Of a DNA stretch of 64,000 bases, positions 1 to 8,745 are shown piece by piece; positions within the stretch are counted from its first letter, which is position 1, and each line of letters opens with the position of its first letter. Source of the DNA: Rhodococcus sp. 14-2470-1b (GTDB taxonomy: Bacteria; Actinomycetota; Actinomycetes; Mycobacteriales; Mycobacteriaceae). Location of the stretch: positions 310,001-374,000 of the forward strand of contig NZ_NPFY01000011.1 in the NCBI RefSeq assembly GCF_002259415.1, read 5' to 3'. The notes under the pieces were generated by a model. It searched no databases and was not told the DNA's origin. It saw nothing but the letters and a program-made list of their open reading frames with translations. Position numbers and translations under genes: made by a program.

Positions 1-384
1 GCACAGGGCGCACTCGACGCCGCGATCGAATACACCAAGGACCGCAAGCAGTTCGGCCAGTCCATCTCGAGCTTCCAGGCCGTGCAGTTCATGCTGGCCG
101 ACATGGCGATGAAGGTCGAAGCAGCGCGCCTCATGGTCTACACCTCGGCTGCCCGCGCCGAGCGTGGCGAGAAGAACCTCGGATTCATCTCCGCCGCATC
201 GAAGTGCTTCGCGTCCGACGTCGCGATGGAGGTCACCACCGACGCCGTTCAGCTGTTCGGCGGCGCCGGATACACCACCGACTTCCCGGTCGAGCGGATG
301 ATGCGCGACGCCAAGATCACCCAGATCTACGAGGGCACCAACCAGATCCAGCGTGTCGTCATGTCCCGGGCGCTGCTGAAATGA
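1..384 (+). CDS. Acyl-CoA dehydrogenase, C-terminal part (5' end outside window)
   Basis: The frame is open from base 1 and gives the last 127 residues of an acyl-CoA dehydrogenase, a flavoenzyme that makes trans-2-enoyl-CoA from acyl-CoA in beta-oxidation. The visible part is the C-terminal helical domain. The RKQFGQ and [12 protein letters not shown] stretches are typical of short/medium-chain (butyryl-type) members. The YEGTNQIQ segment near the end carries the usual catalytic glutamate. It overlaps the next gene by an ATGA, so it is translationally coupled to a 3-hydroxyacyl-CoA dehydrogenase, as expected for a fatty-acid or butanoate degradation operon. Chain-length preference cannot be judged from the fragment. 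Confidence 0.95.
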   Translation, partial: AQGALDAAIEYTKDRKQFGQSISSFQAVQFMLADMAMKVEAARLMVYTSAARAERGEKNLGFISAASKCFASDVAMEVTTDAVQLFGGAGYTTDFPVERMMRDAKITQIYEGTNQIQRVVMSRALLK

Positions 385-1235
385 GCAACATCGAACTGGT
401 AGGAGTCATCGGCGGCGGCACCATGGGCGCCGGTATCGCCGAGGTCGCTGCGCGCGCGGGCTCGTCGGTCATCGTTCTCGAGACCAGCCAGGCAGCCGCC
501 GACGCAGCCGAGGCACGCCTGGACAAGTCCTTCGCTCGCGCAGTCAAATCCGGACGCATCGAGGCCGACGCAGCCGAGAAAGCCCGCGCGGCAATCTCGT
601 TGACGCTGGACATCGAGGACTTCGCGGACCGTGACCTGGTCGTCGAAGCTGCACCCGAGATCGAGTCGCTCAAACTCGAGCTGTTCGGCAAGCTCGATTC
701 CATCGTCAAGCCCGAGGGCATCCTCGCGACCAACACGTCGTCGATTCCCGTCATCAAGATGGCGAACGCCACGAAGCGGCCGGGCCAGGTCGTCGGCGTC
801 CACTTCTTCAATCCGGTACCGGTGCTCCCTCTCGTGGAGATCGTCGTGAGCCTGGTGACCAGCGAAGAGACCGTCGCCGCCGTCACCGAATACGCGGGGA
901 ACACCCTCGGCAAGAAGACGATTCGCTCCGGAGACCGGGCCGGGTTCATCGTCAACGCTCTGCTCATCCCGTACCTGGTGTCCGCGATCAGGATGTTCGA
1001 AACCGGCTTCGCCAGCGCCGAGGACATCGACGAGGGCATGGTCAACGGCTGCGCCCATCCGATGGGACCCTTGCGCCTGACCGATACGGTCGGCCTCGAC
1101 GTCACCCTGGCCGTCGCGGAATCGCTGTACGCAGAGTTCGGCGAAACCCACTACGCACCGCCTCCGCTGCTTCGACGCAAGGTCGAAGCCGGGCAGCTCG
1201 GCCGCAAGACCGGTCAAGGCTTCTACACCTACTGA
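381..1235 (+). CDS. fadB2: 3-hydroxybutyryl-CoA dehydrogenase
   Basis: 284 residues, the normal size for a single-domain 3-hydroxyacyl-CoA dehydrogenase. It oxidises 3-hydroxybutyryl-CoA to acetoacetyl-CoA with NAD(P). The N-terminal Rossmann motif [11 protein letters not shown] is at residues 8-18. The NTSS segment (about 118-121), HFFNPVP with the catalytic His at 141 and its partner Glu near 153, and the C-terminal HPMGPLRL and [11 protein letters not shown] segments are all present. The sequence closely resembles mycobacterial FadB2 as I recall it. The start was chosen from the ATGA overlap with the upstream acyl-CoA dehydrogenase. The two genes supply consecutive redox steps of short-chain acyl-CoA turnover. 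Confidence 0.95.
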   Translation: MSNIELVGVIGGGTMGAGIAEVAARAGSSVIVLETSQAAADAAEARLDKSFARAVKSGRIEADAAEKARAAISLTLDIEDFADRDLVVEAAPEIESLKLELFGKLDSIVKPEGILATNTSSIPVIKMANATKRPGQVVGVHFFNPVPVLPLVEIVVSLVTSEETVAAVTEYAGNTLGKKTIRSGDRAGFIVNALLIPYLVSAIRMFETGFASAEDIDEGMVNGCAHPMGPLRLTDTVGLDVTLAVAESLYAEFGETHYAPPPLLRRKVEAGQLGRKTGQGFYTY

Positions 1236-1268
1236 TCCACCGCTCCACCGCTCCACCAATCCACCGCG

Positions 1269-1338
1269 GCATGAATGCGCCATGGCAACGCTCAGACGGT
1301 TGCTGTGGCGCAGTCATGCGTTTGCGACGCATGACTGC
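1269..1338. repeat. Intergenic inverted-repeat element with three related arms
   Basis: Three copies of one motif lie between fadB2 and the next SDR gene. Arm A (1269-1289) and arm B (1299-1319) are inverted copies matching at about 18 of 21 positions. Arm B and arm C form a perfect 11-bp stem, GCAGTCATGCG at 1310-1320 against CGCATGACTGC at 1328-1338, with a 7-nt loop. Alternative hairpins A/B and B/C are possible. It could be a terminator for the upstream operon or a copy of a dispersed palindromic element. Confidence 0.6.
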
Positions 1339-1411
1339 AGGGAAAGCAGCGTGGGTACTGAATCGAGACAACGGTTCGCATTCACACTCCATGTTGGGAG
1401 ACGCATTCACC

Positions 1412-2305
1412 GTGACGGACCAATACACATTCACCGATCCTGTGACGCAGTACCGTCAGGATGGGTACCCCGAGCAGCATCAGGATCCGCCGGGTCTCGC
1501 CTCGGATCTGGAACCGAAGGCCGATCACGGCGAGGACACCTACCGTGGCACGAACAGGCTGGAGGGACGTAAAGCCCTTGTCACCGGTGCTGATTCGGGC
1601 ATCGGACGGGCGGCTGCCATTGCCATCGCTCGTGAAGGCGCGGATGTCGTGCTCAATTATCTGCCGTCGGAGGAGAAGGACGCACAGGAAGTCGCGCAGC
1701 TGATTCGCGACGCCGGACGCACGGCTGTACTTGCGCCCGCCGATCTGACCGACGAGCAGGGTGCCCGCGGGATCGTCCGGACAACCGTCGAGGAGCTCGG
1801 TGGACTGGACCTGCTCGTCACGGTGGCCGGCAAGCAGCAGTTCGTCGAGGACTTGGCCGATCTGACCTCCGAGCAGTTCGATGCGACGTTCAAGACGAAC
1901 GTCTACGCGCTGTTCTGGACCATTCAGGAAGCCGTTCCGCATATGCCGCCGGGGTCGACGATCGTCAACACCAGTTCCATTCAGGCGTACACGCCGTCGC
2001 CTGGACTCGTGGATTACGCCACCACCAAGATGGCCATCAACACGATGAGCAAGGCACTTGCACAACAGCTGGCGCCCAAGGGAATTCGGGTGAACGTCGT
2101 GGCGCCTGGCCCGTTCTGGACGCCGTTGCAGGCGTCGGGCGGGCAGCCGACGTCGGCGCTGCCGGAGTTCGGCAAGGAGACCCCGCTCGGCCGCGCAGGC
2201 CAGCCCGCCGAACTCGTCGGGGCATACGTCTACCTGTCGTCCGCGGAATCGGGCTACGTGACCGGTGAGACTCTCAACGTCAACGGCGGAATGCCGACGC
2301 CGTAG
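1412..2305 (+). CDS. SDR family oxidoreductase, general-stress/YhdF-like
   Basis: About 297 residues from a GTG at 1412, which has a GGGAG-type ribosome site about 12 nt upstream. An in-frame ATG at 1391 is the alternative. It is a short-chain dehydrogenase with an N-terminal extension of about 50 residues ([20 protein letters not shown]) typical of the YhdF/GSP39 stress group. It has a TGADSGIG cofactor motif near residue 58, an NTSS segment and a YATTK catalytic Tyr/Lys near residue 201. Members reduce or oxidise sugars and aldehydes with NAD(P)H; the substrate here is unknown. It stands alone, converges on the next gene and shares a terminator with it. Confidence 0.88.
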   Translation: MTDQYTFTDPVTQYRQDGYPEQHQDPPGLASDLEPKADHGEDTYRGTNRLEGRKALVTGADSGIGRAAAIAIAREGADVVLNYLPSEEKDAQEVAQLIRDAGRTAVLAPADLTDEQGARGIVRTTVEELGGLDLLVTVAGKQQFVEDLADLTSEQFDATFKTNVYALFWTIQEAVPHMPPGSTIVNTSSIQAYTPSPGLVDYATTKMAINTMSKALAQQLAPKGIRVNVVAPGPFWTPLQASGGQPTSALPEFGKETPLGRAGQPAELVGAYVYLSSAESGYVTGETLNVNGGMPTP

Positions 2306-2312
2306 AGCGGAT

Positions 2313-2341
2313 GGGAGGCCTGCCGGGTGGGCAGACCTCCC
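2313..2341. terminator. Bidirectional hairpin terminator
   Basis: GGGAGGCCTGCC (2313-2324) and GGCAGACCTCCC (2330-2341) form a 12-bp stem with one mismatch and a 5-nt loop. It sits between two convergent genes, so it can end transcription from both sides. There is no long T run, as is common in high-GC actinobacteria. Confidence 0.75.
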
Positions 2342-2349
2342 ACGTCCCG

Positions 2350-3108
2350 CTAGTCCTTCGGGCCGCCGGCGGCGTAGACGACCTGCCCGGAGATGAAGCC
2401 TGCACCCTCGCTGACGAAGAACGACGCGAGGTGTGCGATGTCGTCGGGGTTGCCGACTCGGTTGACTGGAATCTGCGACGCCGCAGCGGCTTTGAAGTCC
2501 TCGAACGGCATGCCGACGCGTTCGGCCGTCGCTGCCGTCATCTCGGTCTCGATGAAGCCGGGAGCGATGGCGTTGGCGGTGACGCCGAACTTGCCGAGTT
2601 CGATGGCCAGCGTCTTGGTGAATCCCTGCATGCCTGCCTTGGCGGCCGAGTAGTTGGCCTGCCCACGGTTGCCGAGCGCCGAGGTGCTCGAGAGGTTCAC
2701 GATGCGACCCCACTTGGCGTCGATCATGTGCTTCTGGATCGCGCGGGTCATCAGGAACGAGCCGCGCAGATGCACACCGAGCACCGAGTCCCAGTCTTCG
2801 ACGGTCATCTTGAACAGCAGGTTGTCCCGCGTGATTCCGGCGTTGTTGATCAAGACGGTCGGCGCACCGAACTCGGTTGCGATACGGTCCACCGCGGTCT
2901 TCACCGACTCCTCGTCGGCGACGTTCGCGCCGATGGCCACCGCCTGTCCGCCTGCGGACTGAATCGCGCCGACGGTGTCGGAACATGCGGCCTCGTCGAG
3001 GTCCACGACTGCGACACCGAATCCGTCCTTGGCCAGGCGTTTCGCTACCGCAGCGCCGATTCCCCGTGCTGCTCCGGTCACCACTGCGGTCTTGACTGCA
3101 TCACTCAC
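2350..3108 (-). CDS. FabG-type 3-oxoacyl-ACP/acyl-CoA reductase (SDR)
   Basis: 252 residues from a GTG start with AGGAG seven bases upstream. It is a classical SDR: VTGAARGIG near residues 9-17, NNAGITRD near 88, LSSTSA and NYSAAKAG with the catalytic Tyr and Lys, and a C-terminal GQVVYAAGG. Such enzymes reduce 3-oxoacyl thioesters with NADPH, in fatty acid synthesis or in the reverse direction during degradation. The gene follows an acyltransferase gene on the same strand (67-nt gap), which fits lipid metabolism. Actinobacteria carry many FabG paralogues, so its specific role is not fixed by sequence. Confidence 0.9.
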   Translation of the reverse strand: MSDAVKTAVVTGAARGIGAAVAKRLAKDGFGVAVVDLDEAACSDTVGAIQSAGGQAVAIGANVADEESVKTAVDRIATEFGAPTVLINNAGITRDNLLFKMTVEDWDSVLGVHLRGSFLMTRAIQKHMIDAKWGRIVNLSSTSALGNRGQANYSAAKAGMQGFTKTLAIELGKFGVTANAIAPGFIETEMTAATAERVGMPFEDFKAAAASQIPVNRVGNPDDIAHLASFFVSEGAGFISGQVVYAAGGPKD

Positions 3109-3175
3109 GTGCGTCTCCTGAAGTTGCGATGGATGAAACCTCTGCCACCTGTTCTACCAATAACCGAGTGACTGC

Positions 3176-3910
3176 TCAGTAGGCGGCTACCGCGCCGTCG
3201 AGGGCCTTCTGCATACCGTCGGACACGGTGCGCGTGATGTGCAACGGTTTGTCCGGCAGACCGGTGATCGGAGTGTCGATGTACACGCTCGCCGATTTGA
3301 GCTTCTGCGGGTCGCCGTAGCTCAGCCCGATGCAGATCAGGACCGGCTCGACGCCGAGTGCACGAACGCGCGAGACGATGTGGCCGATGCCGCTGCCCAC
3401 CTTCTGCACCTTCGTGGGATCCTCGAGGTTGCAGGTTCCTTCGGGGAAGATCGCCAAGTCGTCACCGCGTCTCACCCGCTCGGCACTGACGTCCATCATG
3501 CGGTTGCCTGCCGCGCTGACGGCCCGCATTCCGTGATTCTTGCCGCGGAACACAGGTATTCCGCCCATCATGTCGATCCGTCTGCGCTGCTTGGGTTCCT
3601 GGAACAGCTCGTCCTTGGCCAGAACACGGGTGCGTCCGATCACCGGTCGCAGCGGCGACGCCCATGCCGTCGCGGCGACGGTGTACGGGTCAGTCTCCGA
3701 CAGATGGTTGACGGCAATGATCAGGCGCGTGTCGTCGTAGACGAGGCGGCGAAGTTCCTCCCGTGCACCCTCGGGGTAGCTCACGCGCGGCTTGAAGCGC
3801 CTGGCAAGCGTTGCGTAGGCCAATCTCGCGACCTGACGGTTCTGCTGGTGGCGCAGATAGAAGTCGTAAACAGTGGTGTCGTTCTCCAGAATTACCGCGG
3901 GTCGATCCAT
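3176..3910 (-). CDS. Lysophospholipid/1-acylglycerol-3-phosphate acyltransferase family protein
   Basis: 244 residues from the ATG at 3910, 15 nt after the stop of the preceding paralogue; longer upstream reading is unlikely because it would overlap that gene. It is a PlsC-like acyltransferase with the HX4D motif in NHLSETD near residues 80-86 and the substrate-binding FPEGTCN near 150. It likely transfers an acyl group to a lysophospholipid or related glycerolipid at the membrane. No clear transmembrane helix is seen. It follows another acyltransferase in tandem and precedes a FabG homologue, suggesting a small lipid-modifying operon. The exact acceptor is unknown. Confidence 0.85.
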   Translation of the reverse strand: MDRPAVILENDTTVYDFYLRHQQNRQVARLAYATLARRFKPRVSYPEGAREELRRLVYDDTRLIIAVNHLSETDPYTVAATAWASPLRPVIGRTRVLAKDELFQEPKQRRRIDMMGGIPVFRGKNHGMRAVSAAGNRMMDVSAERVRRGDDLAIFPEGTCNLEDPTKVQKVGSGIGHIVSRVRALGVEPVLICIGLSYGDPQKLKSASVYIDTPITGLPDKPLHITRTVSDGMQKALDGAVAAY

Positions 3911-3924
3911 GGAGGGAAGCTTAG

Positions 3925-4860
3925 CTACCCGAAGATCGGAAACCGACGCTTCGTCGCGAGGTCGTCCATTCCGCTCTGGATGAGCGCGCGCACTTCCTCG
4001 TATTTCGCGTCGACGTAGTCCTCGTCCTCGCAGCGCGTCGGGTCGTGGTCGACGGTGATCGCCGGCATGAACCTGGTGCGGATCTTCGCCGGAAGCGGAA
4101 TCTGAGGAAGCGCCGCGGGAGCAATGATCCACGGCAGAGACAGTGCTATCGGGAACACCTTCAGCCGCGCGACCTTGTCGAGACCGAGCACCCGTGCGAG
4201 CCTGTCGCCTCGAACGAGTACTGGCATGGCGTCGGCCCCACCGACCGTCGCGACCGGGACGATCGGCACGCCCATGCGGATCGCCATCTTGACGAAACCC
4301 GTTCGCCCGCCGAGGGTTGCGACATCCCGTTCACTCCACGGCCGCAGCGAGTCCACTTCCCCGCCCGGCCAGACGATGACGTCGCGGCCCTCGGCCAGTG
4401 CGGTCGCCATGGAATCGGGGGCGGCCGGGAGCACGCCCATCGCCCGGAACACCGTTCCGATGACGGGAAACGCCATCAACGCGTCGTGGGCTGTGCCGTG
4501 CAGAGTTCGCTTCTCGCCGAAACGACGCCACCACTGGGCGCCGACTGTCCATGCGTCCCACACGAACGGCGCACCGGTATGAACTCCGACGACGAGCACC
4601 GGCGGGTCCGGGATGTTGTCCCACCCGTCGATCTCCATGCGGAACCACTTGTCCGTGACGAAGCGCCAGAACCGTACCTGCCGATCCATCGCGGCCGTGT
4701 CCTGGTCGTCGAGGTCCCAGTCCCCCGCCCGTTCGGCGACGTATCCCCCCAAGCCCCCTTCTTGCCGATCGCGGCGGCGCTTCATCTTCACCCGTGCCGC
4801 CGCGGCCTGCCGCTGAGCTTGCTCCTGCAGTTCCTCACTTCGGTGATCTGCATCACTCAT
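3925..4860 (-). CDS. Acyltransferase (lysophospholipid acyltransferase-like)
   Basis: 311 residues if translation begins at the ATG at 4860; the frame is open further to 4914. A charged, Arg/Gln-rich N-terminal stretch of about 40 residues comes first. The acyltransferase core follows, with VHTGAPFVWD in place of the canonical HX4D (spacing altered to His-X7-Asp) and WPGGEVDSLRPW as the second motif, then GVPIVPVATVGG. This pattern is typical of the diacylglycerol-acyltransferase-like branch of the PlsC superfamily. Together with the neighbouring paralogue it suggests stepwise acylation of one lipid acceptor. Function beyond acyl transfer is not assigned. Confidence 0.8.
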   Translation of the reverse strand: MSDADHRSEELQEQAQRQAAAARVKMKRRRDRQEGGLGGYVAERAGDWDLDDQDTAAMDRQVRFWRFVTDKWFRMEIDGWDNIPDPPVLVVGVHTGAPFVWDAWTVGAQWWRRFGEKRTLHGTAHDALMAFPVIGTVFRAMGVLPAAPDSMATALAEGRDVIVWPGGEVDSLRPWSERDVATLGGRTGFVKMAIRMGVPIVPVATVGGADAMPVLVRGDRLARVLGLDKVARLKVFPIALSLPWIIAPAALPQIPLPAKIRTRFMPAITVDHDPTRCEDEDYVDAKYEEVRALIQSGMDDLATKRRFPIFG

Positions 4861-4923
4861 ACCCGAACCGTACTCCACCTCGTCAAGAACTGATGTCCGG
4901 ACAAAACATCGCACCGACGATCG

Positions 4924-5670
4924 TCAACGCCGCATCGCTCTGATTCCGACCCCGAGTCCGACGACGGCAACACTCACGGCCGCCACCGCACCGTGCAGCA
5001 CCTCAACGGACGCGAAATCTCCCGCGAACAAGGCCCGTTCGGCGCTGACGACGTAACCGAGAGGGTTGACGTCGACGAGAACCTGCATCCATCCCGGAGC
5101 ATCGTCCAACGGCAGCATCGTGCCGGACAAGATCAGCAGCGGGAACATGAGCGTCTGCTGCACTGCCCAGAAAACCCAGTCCTGCGCCTGAACCGTGAGC
5201 GCCAACGAGTACGACAGCGCGCCCAGACCGATGCCGAACACTCCGAGAAGGAGAATTCCGACGACTGCGCCGAACGGATCGACCGACAGTCCGAGGGGCA
5301 ACGCCACGAGCACGATCAACACCGACTGGGCTGCGAGCGGCACCATCTCCTTCACCGCCCGTCCGATGAGCAGAGCGGATCTGGGCAACGGAGTGACGAG
5401 CATGCGCTCGTGCGATCCCTCGCGGAGCTCCATGAGCAGATTGGACCCGGTCATCGATGTACCGAAGATCGCGATCATCGCGAGCACCCCCGGCACGAAC
5501 CAGTCCCACACGTTGCCGTCGCCGAGGCCGGGAATGCCACCCAGAAGCGGACCGAACAAGGCGAGCAGGATCAAGGGTTGAGTAAGACTGAAAACTAACG
5601 TGAACGGGTCCCGAACCATCGGGCGCAGTTCACGGTTCATGACCAACACACTGCCTGTGACTACGTTCAT
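4924..5670 (-). CDS. ABC-2 type exporter permease (DrrB-like)
   Basis: About 248 residues. The ATG at 5670 is preferred over an in-frame GTG at 5685 because an AAGGAGAT ribosome site lies immediately upstream of it. The protein has six predicted membrane segments, starting near residue 25 (PFTLVFSLTQPLILLALFG). The NLLMELREGSHERMLVTPLPR segment in the first cytoplasmic loop region is characteristic of daunorubicin-type ABC-2 permeases. It pairs with the ATPase encoded 11 nt upstream to export a hydrophobic compound or lipid. The substrate is unknown. Confidence 0.92.
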   Translation of the reverse strand: MNVVTGSVLVMNRELRPMVRDPFTLVFSLTQPLILLALFGPLLGGIPGLGDGNVWDWFVPGVLAMIAIFGTSMTGSNLLMELREGSHERMLVTPLPRSALLIGRAVKEMVPLAAQSVLIVLVALPLGLSVDPFGAVVGILLLGVFGIGLGALSYSLALTVQAQDWVFWAVQQTLMFPLLILSGTMLPLDDAPGWMQVLVDVNPLGYVVSAERALFAGDFASVEVLHGAVAAVSVAVVGLGVGIRAMRR

Positions 5671-5681
5671 GCCGATCTCCT

Positions 5682-6665
5682 TCACACCGTTGCGTTTTCA
5701 CGAAGACTGCGGCCGGTCAGGCCGAGGAACACGTCGTCGAGAGTCGGACGAGACAGGTCTGCGGCCTCGATGGAGAAGCCGCGTGACTCACTGCGACGCA
5801 ACAGCTCCGGCAGAGCACGATCCCCGCGTGCGACCCGTATGTTCAGCCGGTGCCCCGACGTCGTGATGTCGCGAACCCCGTCGACGCCCTGCACCACCGC
5901 TGCCAATGCCTCCGCCGTCAATGCCTCCGCCGCACCGGACGAGGAAGACGCCGACAGACTGAGCGTCACCAGGTCACCTGCCAACTCGGCTTTCAGCGCG
6001 TCGGCAGTGTCATCGGCGATGATCGTGCCCTTGTCGATGACGACGACCCGTTCCGCCATGGAATCCGCCTCGTCGAGATAGTGCGTCGTCAACACGATGG
6101 TGGTCCCCATCTCCTTCCTCAGCCGAAGGATGTGGTCCCACAAGTTGGCCCGGCTCTGCGGGTCCATTCCAGTCGACGGCTCGTCCAGGAACAGCAGCGG
6201 CGGCCGGTGCACCAGCCCGATCGCGATGTCGAGGCGACGACGCTGGCCTCCCGAGAGCGTGCCGACGGTCCTCTTCTCGAGATCCGTCAGGTCCAGTGCG
6301 GACAACAGTTCATCCGCACGAGAAGCAGCCTGCTGCTTGGGCATTCCGTAGCAGAGTCCCTGGGTGATCAGCTCGTCGCGCACGCGCTGGTTGTGGCCAC
6401 CCCCGTTGCCCTGTCCGACGTACCCGAGACTGCGCCTCACCGCATCACGGTCGGTCTCGATACTGTGGCCCGCGATTCGAGCCGAGCCCGAGGTAGGCGG
6501 CAACAGTGTGGTGAGCATCCGGAGTGTGGTCGATTTGCCCGCGCCGTTCGGGCCGAGCAACGCAACCAGCTCGCCTTCGGCCACGGACAGGTCGATGCCC
6601 CGAACAGCCTCGACTGTCGATTTCCCCCTGTTGAAACTCTTCGTCAATCCTGTCGTTTCGATCAT
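5682..6665 (-). CDS. ABC exporter ATP-binding protein (DrrA-like)
   Basis: 327 residues. Walker A is GPNGAGKST at about residues 38-46, signature LSGGQRRRLD near 140, Walker B LLFLDEPSTGMDP and H-loop LTTHYLDEAD. A C-terminal domain of about 90 residues ends with PTLDDVFLGLTGRSL, the hallmark of DrrA-type ATPases. It drives the ABC-2 permease encoded just downstream. A short duplication, EALTAEALAA (near 5908-5945 on the DNA), occurs in the linker to the C-terminal domain. Drug or lipid export is inferred from family only. Confidence 0.94.
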   Translation of the reverse strand: MIETTGLTKSFNRGKSTVEAVRGIDLSVAEGELVALLGPNGAGKSTTLRMLTTLLPPTSGSARIAGHSIETDRDAVRRSLGYVGQGNGGGHNQRVRDELITQGLCYGMPKQQAASRADELLSALDLTDLEKRTVGTLSGGQRRRLDIAIGLVHRPPLLFLDEPSTGMDPQSRANLWDHILRLRKEMGTTIVLTTHYLDEADSMAERVVVIDKGTIIADDTADALKAELAGDLVTLSLSASSSSGAAEALTAEALAAVVQGVDGVRDITTSGHRLNIRVARGDRALPELLRRSESRGFSIEAADLSRPTLDDVFLGLTGRSLRENATV

Positions 6666-6813
6666 GTGAGCCCCTCTTCTGCCCGTGCGGATCCTGACGG
6701 AGGAGACGCTAGGACCCCTTGCGGACGGTTACGGTCCGCAGTCGAGGAGCATTTGTGTGAATGCTCTCCCAGCGGGTATCTCGGGCTCAGGCAACCTGAA
6801 GGGACTACTTGTC

Positions 6814-7125
6814 ATGGCCAAGAACAAGACCGCGCCCGGTCCGCGTTGGATCAAGACCGCAGAGAACCGCACCGGAATCATCCTCGTGATGTCAGGAATA
6901 GTTGCGGCAGCACTGTTCATCACCGCCCTCGCAGGCGGGTTCGAAGGGTGGGTATGGATCGCCGGCATCGCGACGATCGTTCTGGTGGCCTCCGGAGTTC
7001 TGCTGCTACGCGCCGGGGCGAAGCGTGCCACGGCAGCTCGGCCCGTCCTCTACCATCCCGATTCTCCGGATGTGGTGCTCGACATCGATCCCGACACCGG
7101 GGAACGAACACCGCACAAGGACTGA
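6814..7125 (+). CDS. Small membrane protein, unknown function
   Basis: 103 residues from the ATG at 6814, preceded by a GAAGGGA ribosome site. It has a basic N-terminus (MAKNKTAPGPRW), two hydrophobic helices around residues 23-45 and 48-70, and a hydrophilic C-terminus ending PDTGERTPHKD. No catalytic motif is visible. It is divergent from the DrrAB-like exporter and is followed by a strong hairpin, so it is probably a single-gene unit. Similar two-helix proteins are common in actinobacteria; no function can be given. Confidence 0.75.
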   Translation: MAKNKTAPGPRWIKTAENRTGIILVMSGIVAAALFITALAGGFEGWVWIAGIATIVLVASGVLLLRAGAKRATAARPVLYHPDSPDVVLDIDPDTGERTPHKD

Positions 7126-7142
7126 GCAAACCTGTCGCACCC

Positions 7143-7173
7143 TCGTCGAGTGGAGTCGATCCACTCGATGAGC
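7143..7173 (+). terminator. Hairpin terminator after the small membrane protein
   Basis: TCGAGTGGA (7147-7155) pairs perfectly with TCCACTCGA (7161-7169) over a 5-nt loop. The stem extends by CTC/GAG after one mismatch (7143-7173). It begins 17 nt after the upstream stop codon and is followed by AAATTTTG. Confidence 0.7.
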
Positions 7174-7190
7174 TGCTGCAAATTTTGTCT

Positions 7191-7220
7191 TAACATTCGT
7201 ACATGGTTTGGTGTACTGTT
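7191..7220 (+). promoter_or_regulatory. Probable promoter of ndh
   Basis: TTAACA (7191-7196), an 18-nt spacer and TACTGT (7215-7220) resemble a primary sigma factor promoter. They lie in a locally AT-rich patch about 75 nt upstream of ndh. GTACA and TGTAC form a short inverted repeat across the spacer, which might be an operator. Confidence 0.4.
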
Positions 7221-7293
7221 CAATCACCATAGTGACACAGCACACATGACGGCCTCGCACCCGACCGTCCCGAACCGAAGAAGGACACAACCA

Positions 7294-8745
7294 ATGTCCG
7301 CATCCACCACGCCTGACCTGACTCCTGCACTCGCCCAGCGGGTGCACCGGCATCACGTCGTCATCATCGGCTCCGGGTTCGGGGGTCTCTTCGCAGCGAA
7401 ACAACTGCGCAAGGCCAACGTCGACGTCACCTTGATCGCCAAGACCACACACCACCTCTTCCAGCCACTGCTGTACCAGGTGGCCACCGGCATCCTCTCC
7501 GAAGGAGAGATCGCGCCCTCCACCCGAATGATCCTCAAGGACCAGCACAACGCCTCGGTGATCCTCGGCGAGGTCAATGCCATCGACCTCGAGAACCGAG
7601 TCGTCACCTCCCAGTTCCTCGAGCGCATCACCGAAACCAGCTACGACAGCATCATCGTCGCCGCAGGCGCGGGCCAGTCCTACTTCGGCAACGACCACTT
7701 CGCCGAATACGCACCGGGCATGAAAACCATCGACGACGCCCTCGAACTCCGCGGCCGCATCCTCGGAGCCTTCGACCAGGCCGAACTCGCCACGGACCCG
7801 GCCGAGATCGAGAAGCTGCTGACCTTCGTCGTCGTCGGTGCCGGACCTACCGGCGTCGAAATGGCAGGCCAGATCGCCGAACTCGCGAACAAGACCCTCG
7901 ACGGCACCTTCCGGCACATCGACTCCCGATCAGCGAAGGTCATCCTGCTCGACGCCGCACCCAAGGTCCTGCCCCCGTTCGCCGACTCCCTTGGCCAGGC
8001 GGCCGCGAAACGACTCACGAAAATGGGCGTCGACATCCAACTCGGCGCGATGGTCACCGACCTCGACGCCAACGGCTTGACCGTCAAGGACAGTGACGGA
8101 AGTGTCCGACGCATCGCCTCGCGAACCAAGGTCTGGTCTGCAGGTGTCGCCGCGAGCCCCCTCGGCAAGACCCTCGCCGAGCAGTCCGGAGCCGAGATCG
8201 ACCGCGCAGGCCGCGTCATGGTGAACAAGGACCTCACCCTCCCCGGCCACCCCGAAGTGTTCGTCGTCGGCGACATGATGGCACTGGACAAGCTCCCCGG
8301 TGTCGCGCAGGTCGCGATCCAGGGTGGCCGATACGCAGCACGTGTCATCGAAGACGGCGTCGAAGCAGTGCGCGCGGGCAAGCAGGTACCCGAGCGCAAG
8401 GACTTCAAGTATTTCGACAAGGGCTCGATGGCGACGGTGTCCCGCTTCTCCGCCGTCGCGCAGGTCGGCCCCATCAAGATCACCGGCTTCATCGCCTGGG
8501 TCATGTGGCTGCTGGTGCACCTGCTCTACATCGTCGGCTTCCGCAGCCGCCTGACCACAGTCATCTCCTGGCTGACCGCGTTCTTCTCCCGCGGACGAGG
8601 TCAGCTGGCGATGACCGAACAGCAGGTCGACGCCAGACGTGCCATGTTCTACTTCACCGCACCGGAAACTCCAGGAGGCGACGCCCCCGTCACTGCACCG
8701 GAGCCAGAATCCTCCACGCGCCCACTACAAGACAGCCGGACGTAA
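7294..8745 (+). CDS. ndh: Type II NADH:quinone oxidoreductase
   Basis: 483 residues from the ATG at 7294, which has a GAAGAAGGA ribosome site; the frame is open further upstream. This is the single-subunit, non-proton-pumping NADH dehydrogenase that passes electrons from NADH through FAD to menaquinone at the inner face of the membrane. The FAD-binding GSGFGGLFAAKQL lies near residue 24 and the NADH-binding VVVGAGPTGVEMAGQIAEL near 180. A C-terminal amphipathic/hydrophobic anchor (GFIAWVMWLLVHLLYIVGF) is near residue 400, and the QVAIQGGRYAA quinone-site region is also present. It resembles mycobacterial Ndh. Its last 56 bases overlap the convergent M50 protease gene. Confidence 0.95.
   Translation: MSASTTPDLTPALAQRVHRHHVVIIGSGFGGLFAAKQLRKANVDVTLIAKTTHHLFQPLLYQVATGILSEGEIAPSTRMILKDQHNASVILGEVNAIDLENRVVTSQFLERITETSYDSIIVAAGAGQSYFGNDHFAEYAPGMKTIDDALELRGRILGAFDQAELATDPAEIEKLLTFVVVGAGPTGVEMAGQIAELANKTLDGTFRHIDSRSAKVILLDAAPKVLPPFADSLGQAAAKRLTKMGVDIQLGAMVTDLDANGLTVKDSDGSVRRIASRTKVWSAGVAASPLGKTLAEQSGAEIDRAGRVMVNKDLTLPGHPEVFVVGDMMALDKLPGVAQVAIQGGRYAARVIEDGVEAVRAGKQVPERKDFKYFDKGSMATVSRFSAVAQVGPIKITGFIAWVMWLLVHLLYIVGFRSRLTTVISWLTAFFSRGRGQLAMTEQQVDARRAMFYFTAPETPGGDAPVTAPEPESSTRPLQDSRT

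Noticed and set aside
1382..2986. 534-residue minus-strand reading frame
   Set aside because: It crosses antisense to one SDR gene and out of frame through another, with Arg-rich composition and no motif.
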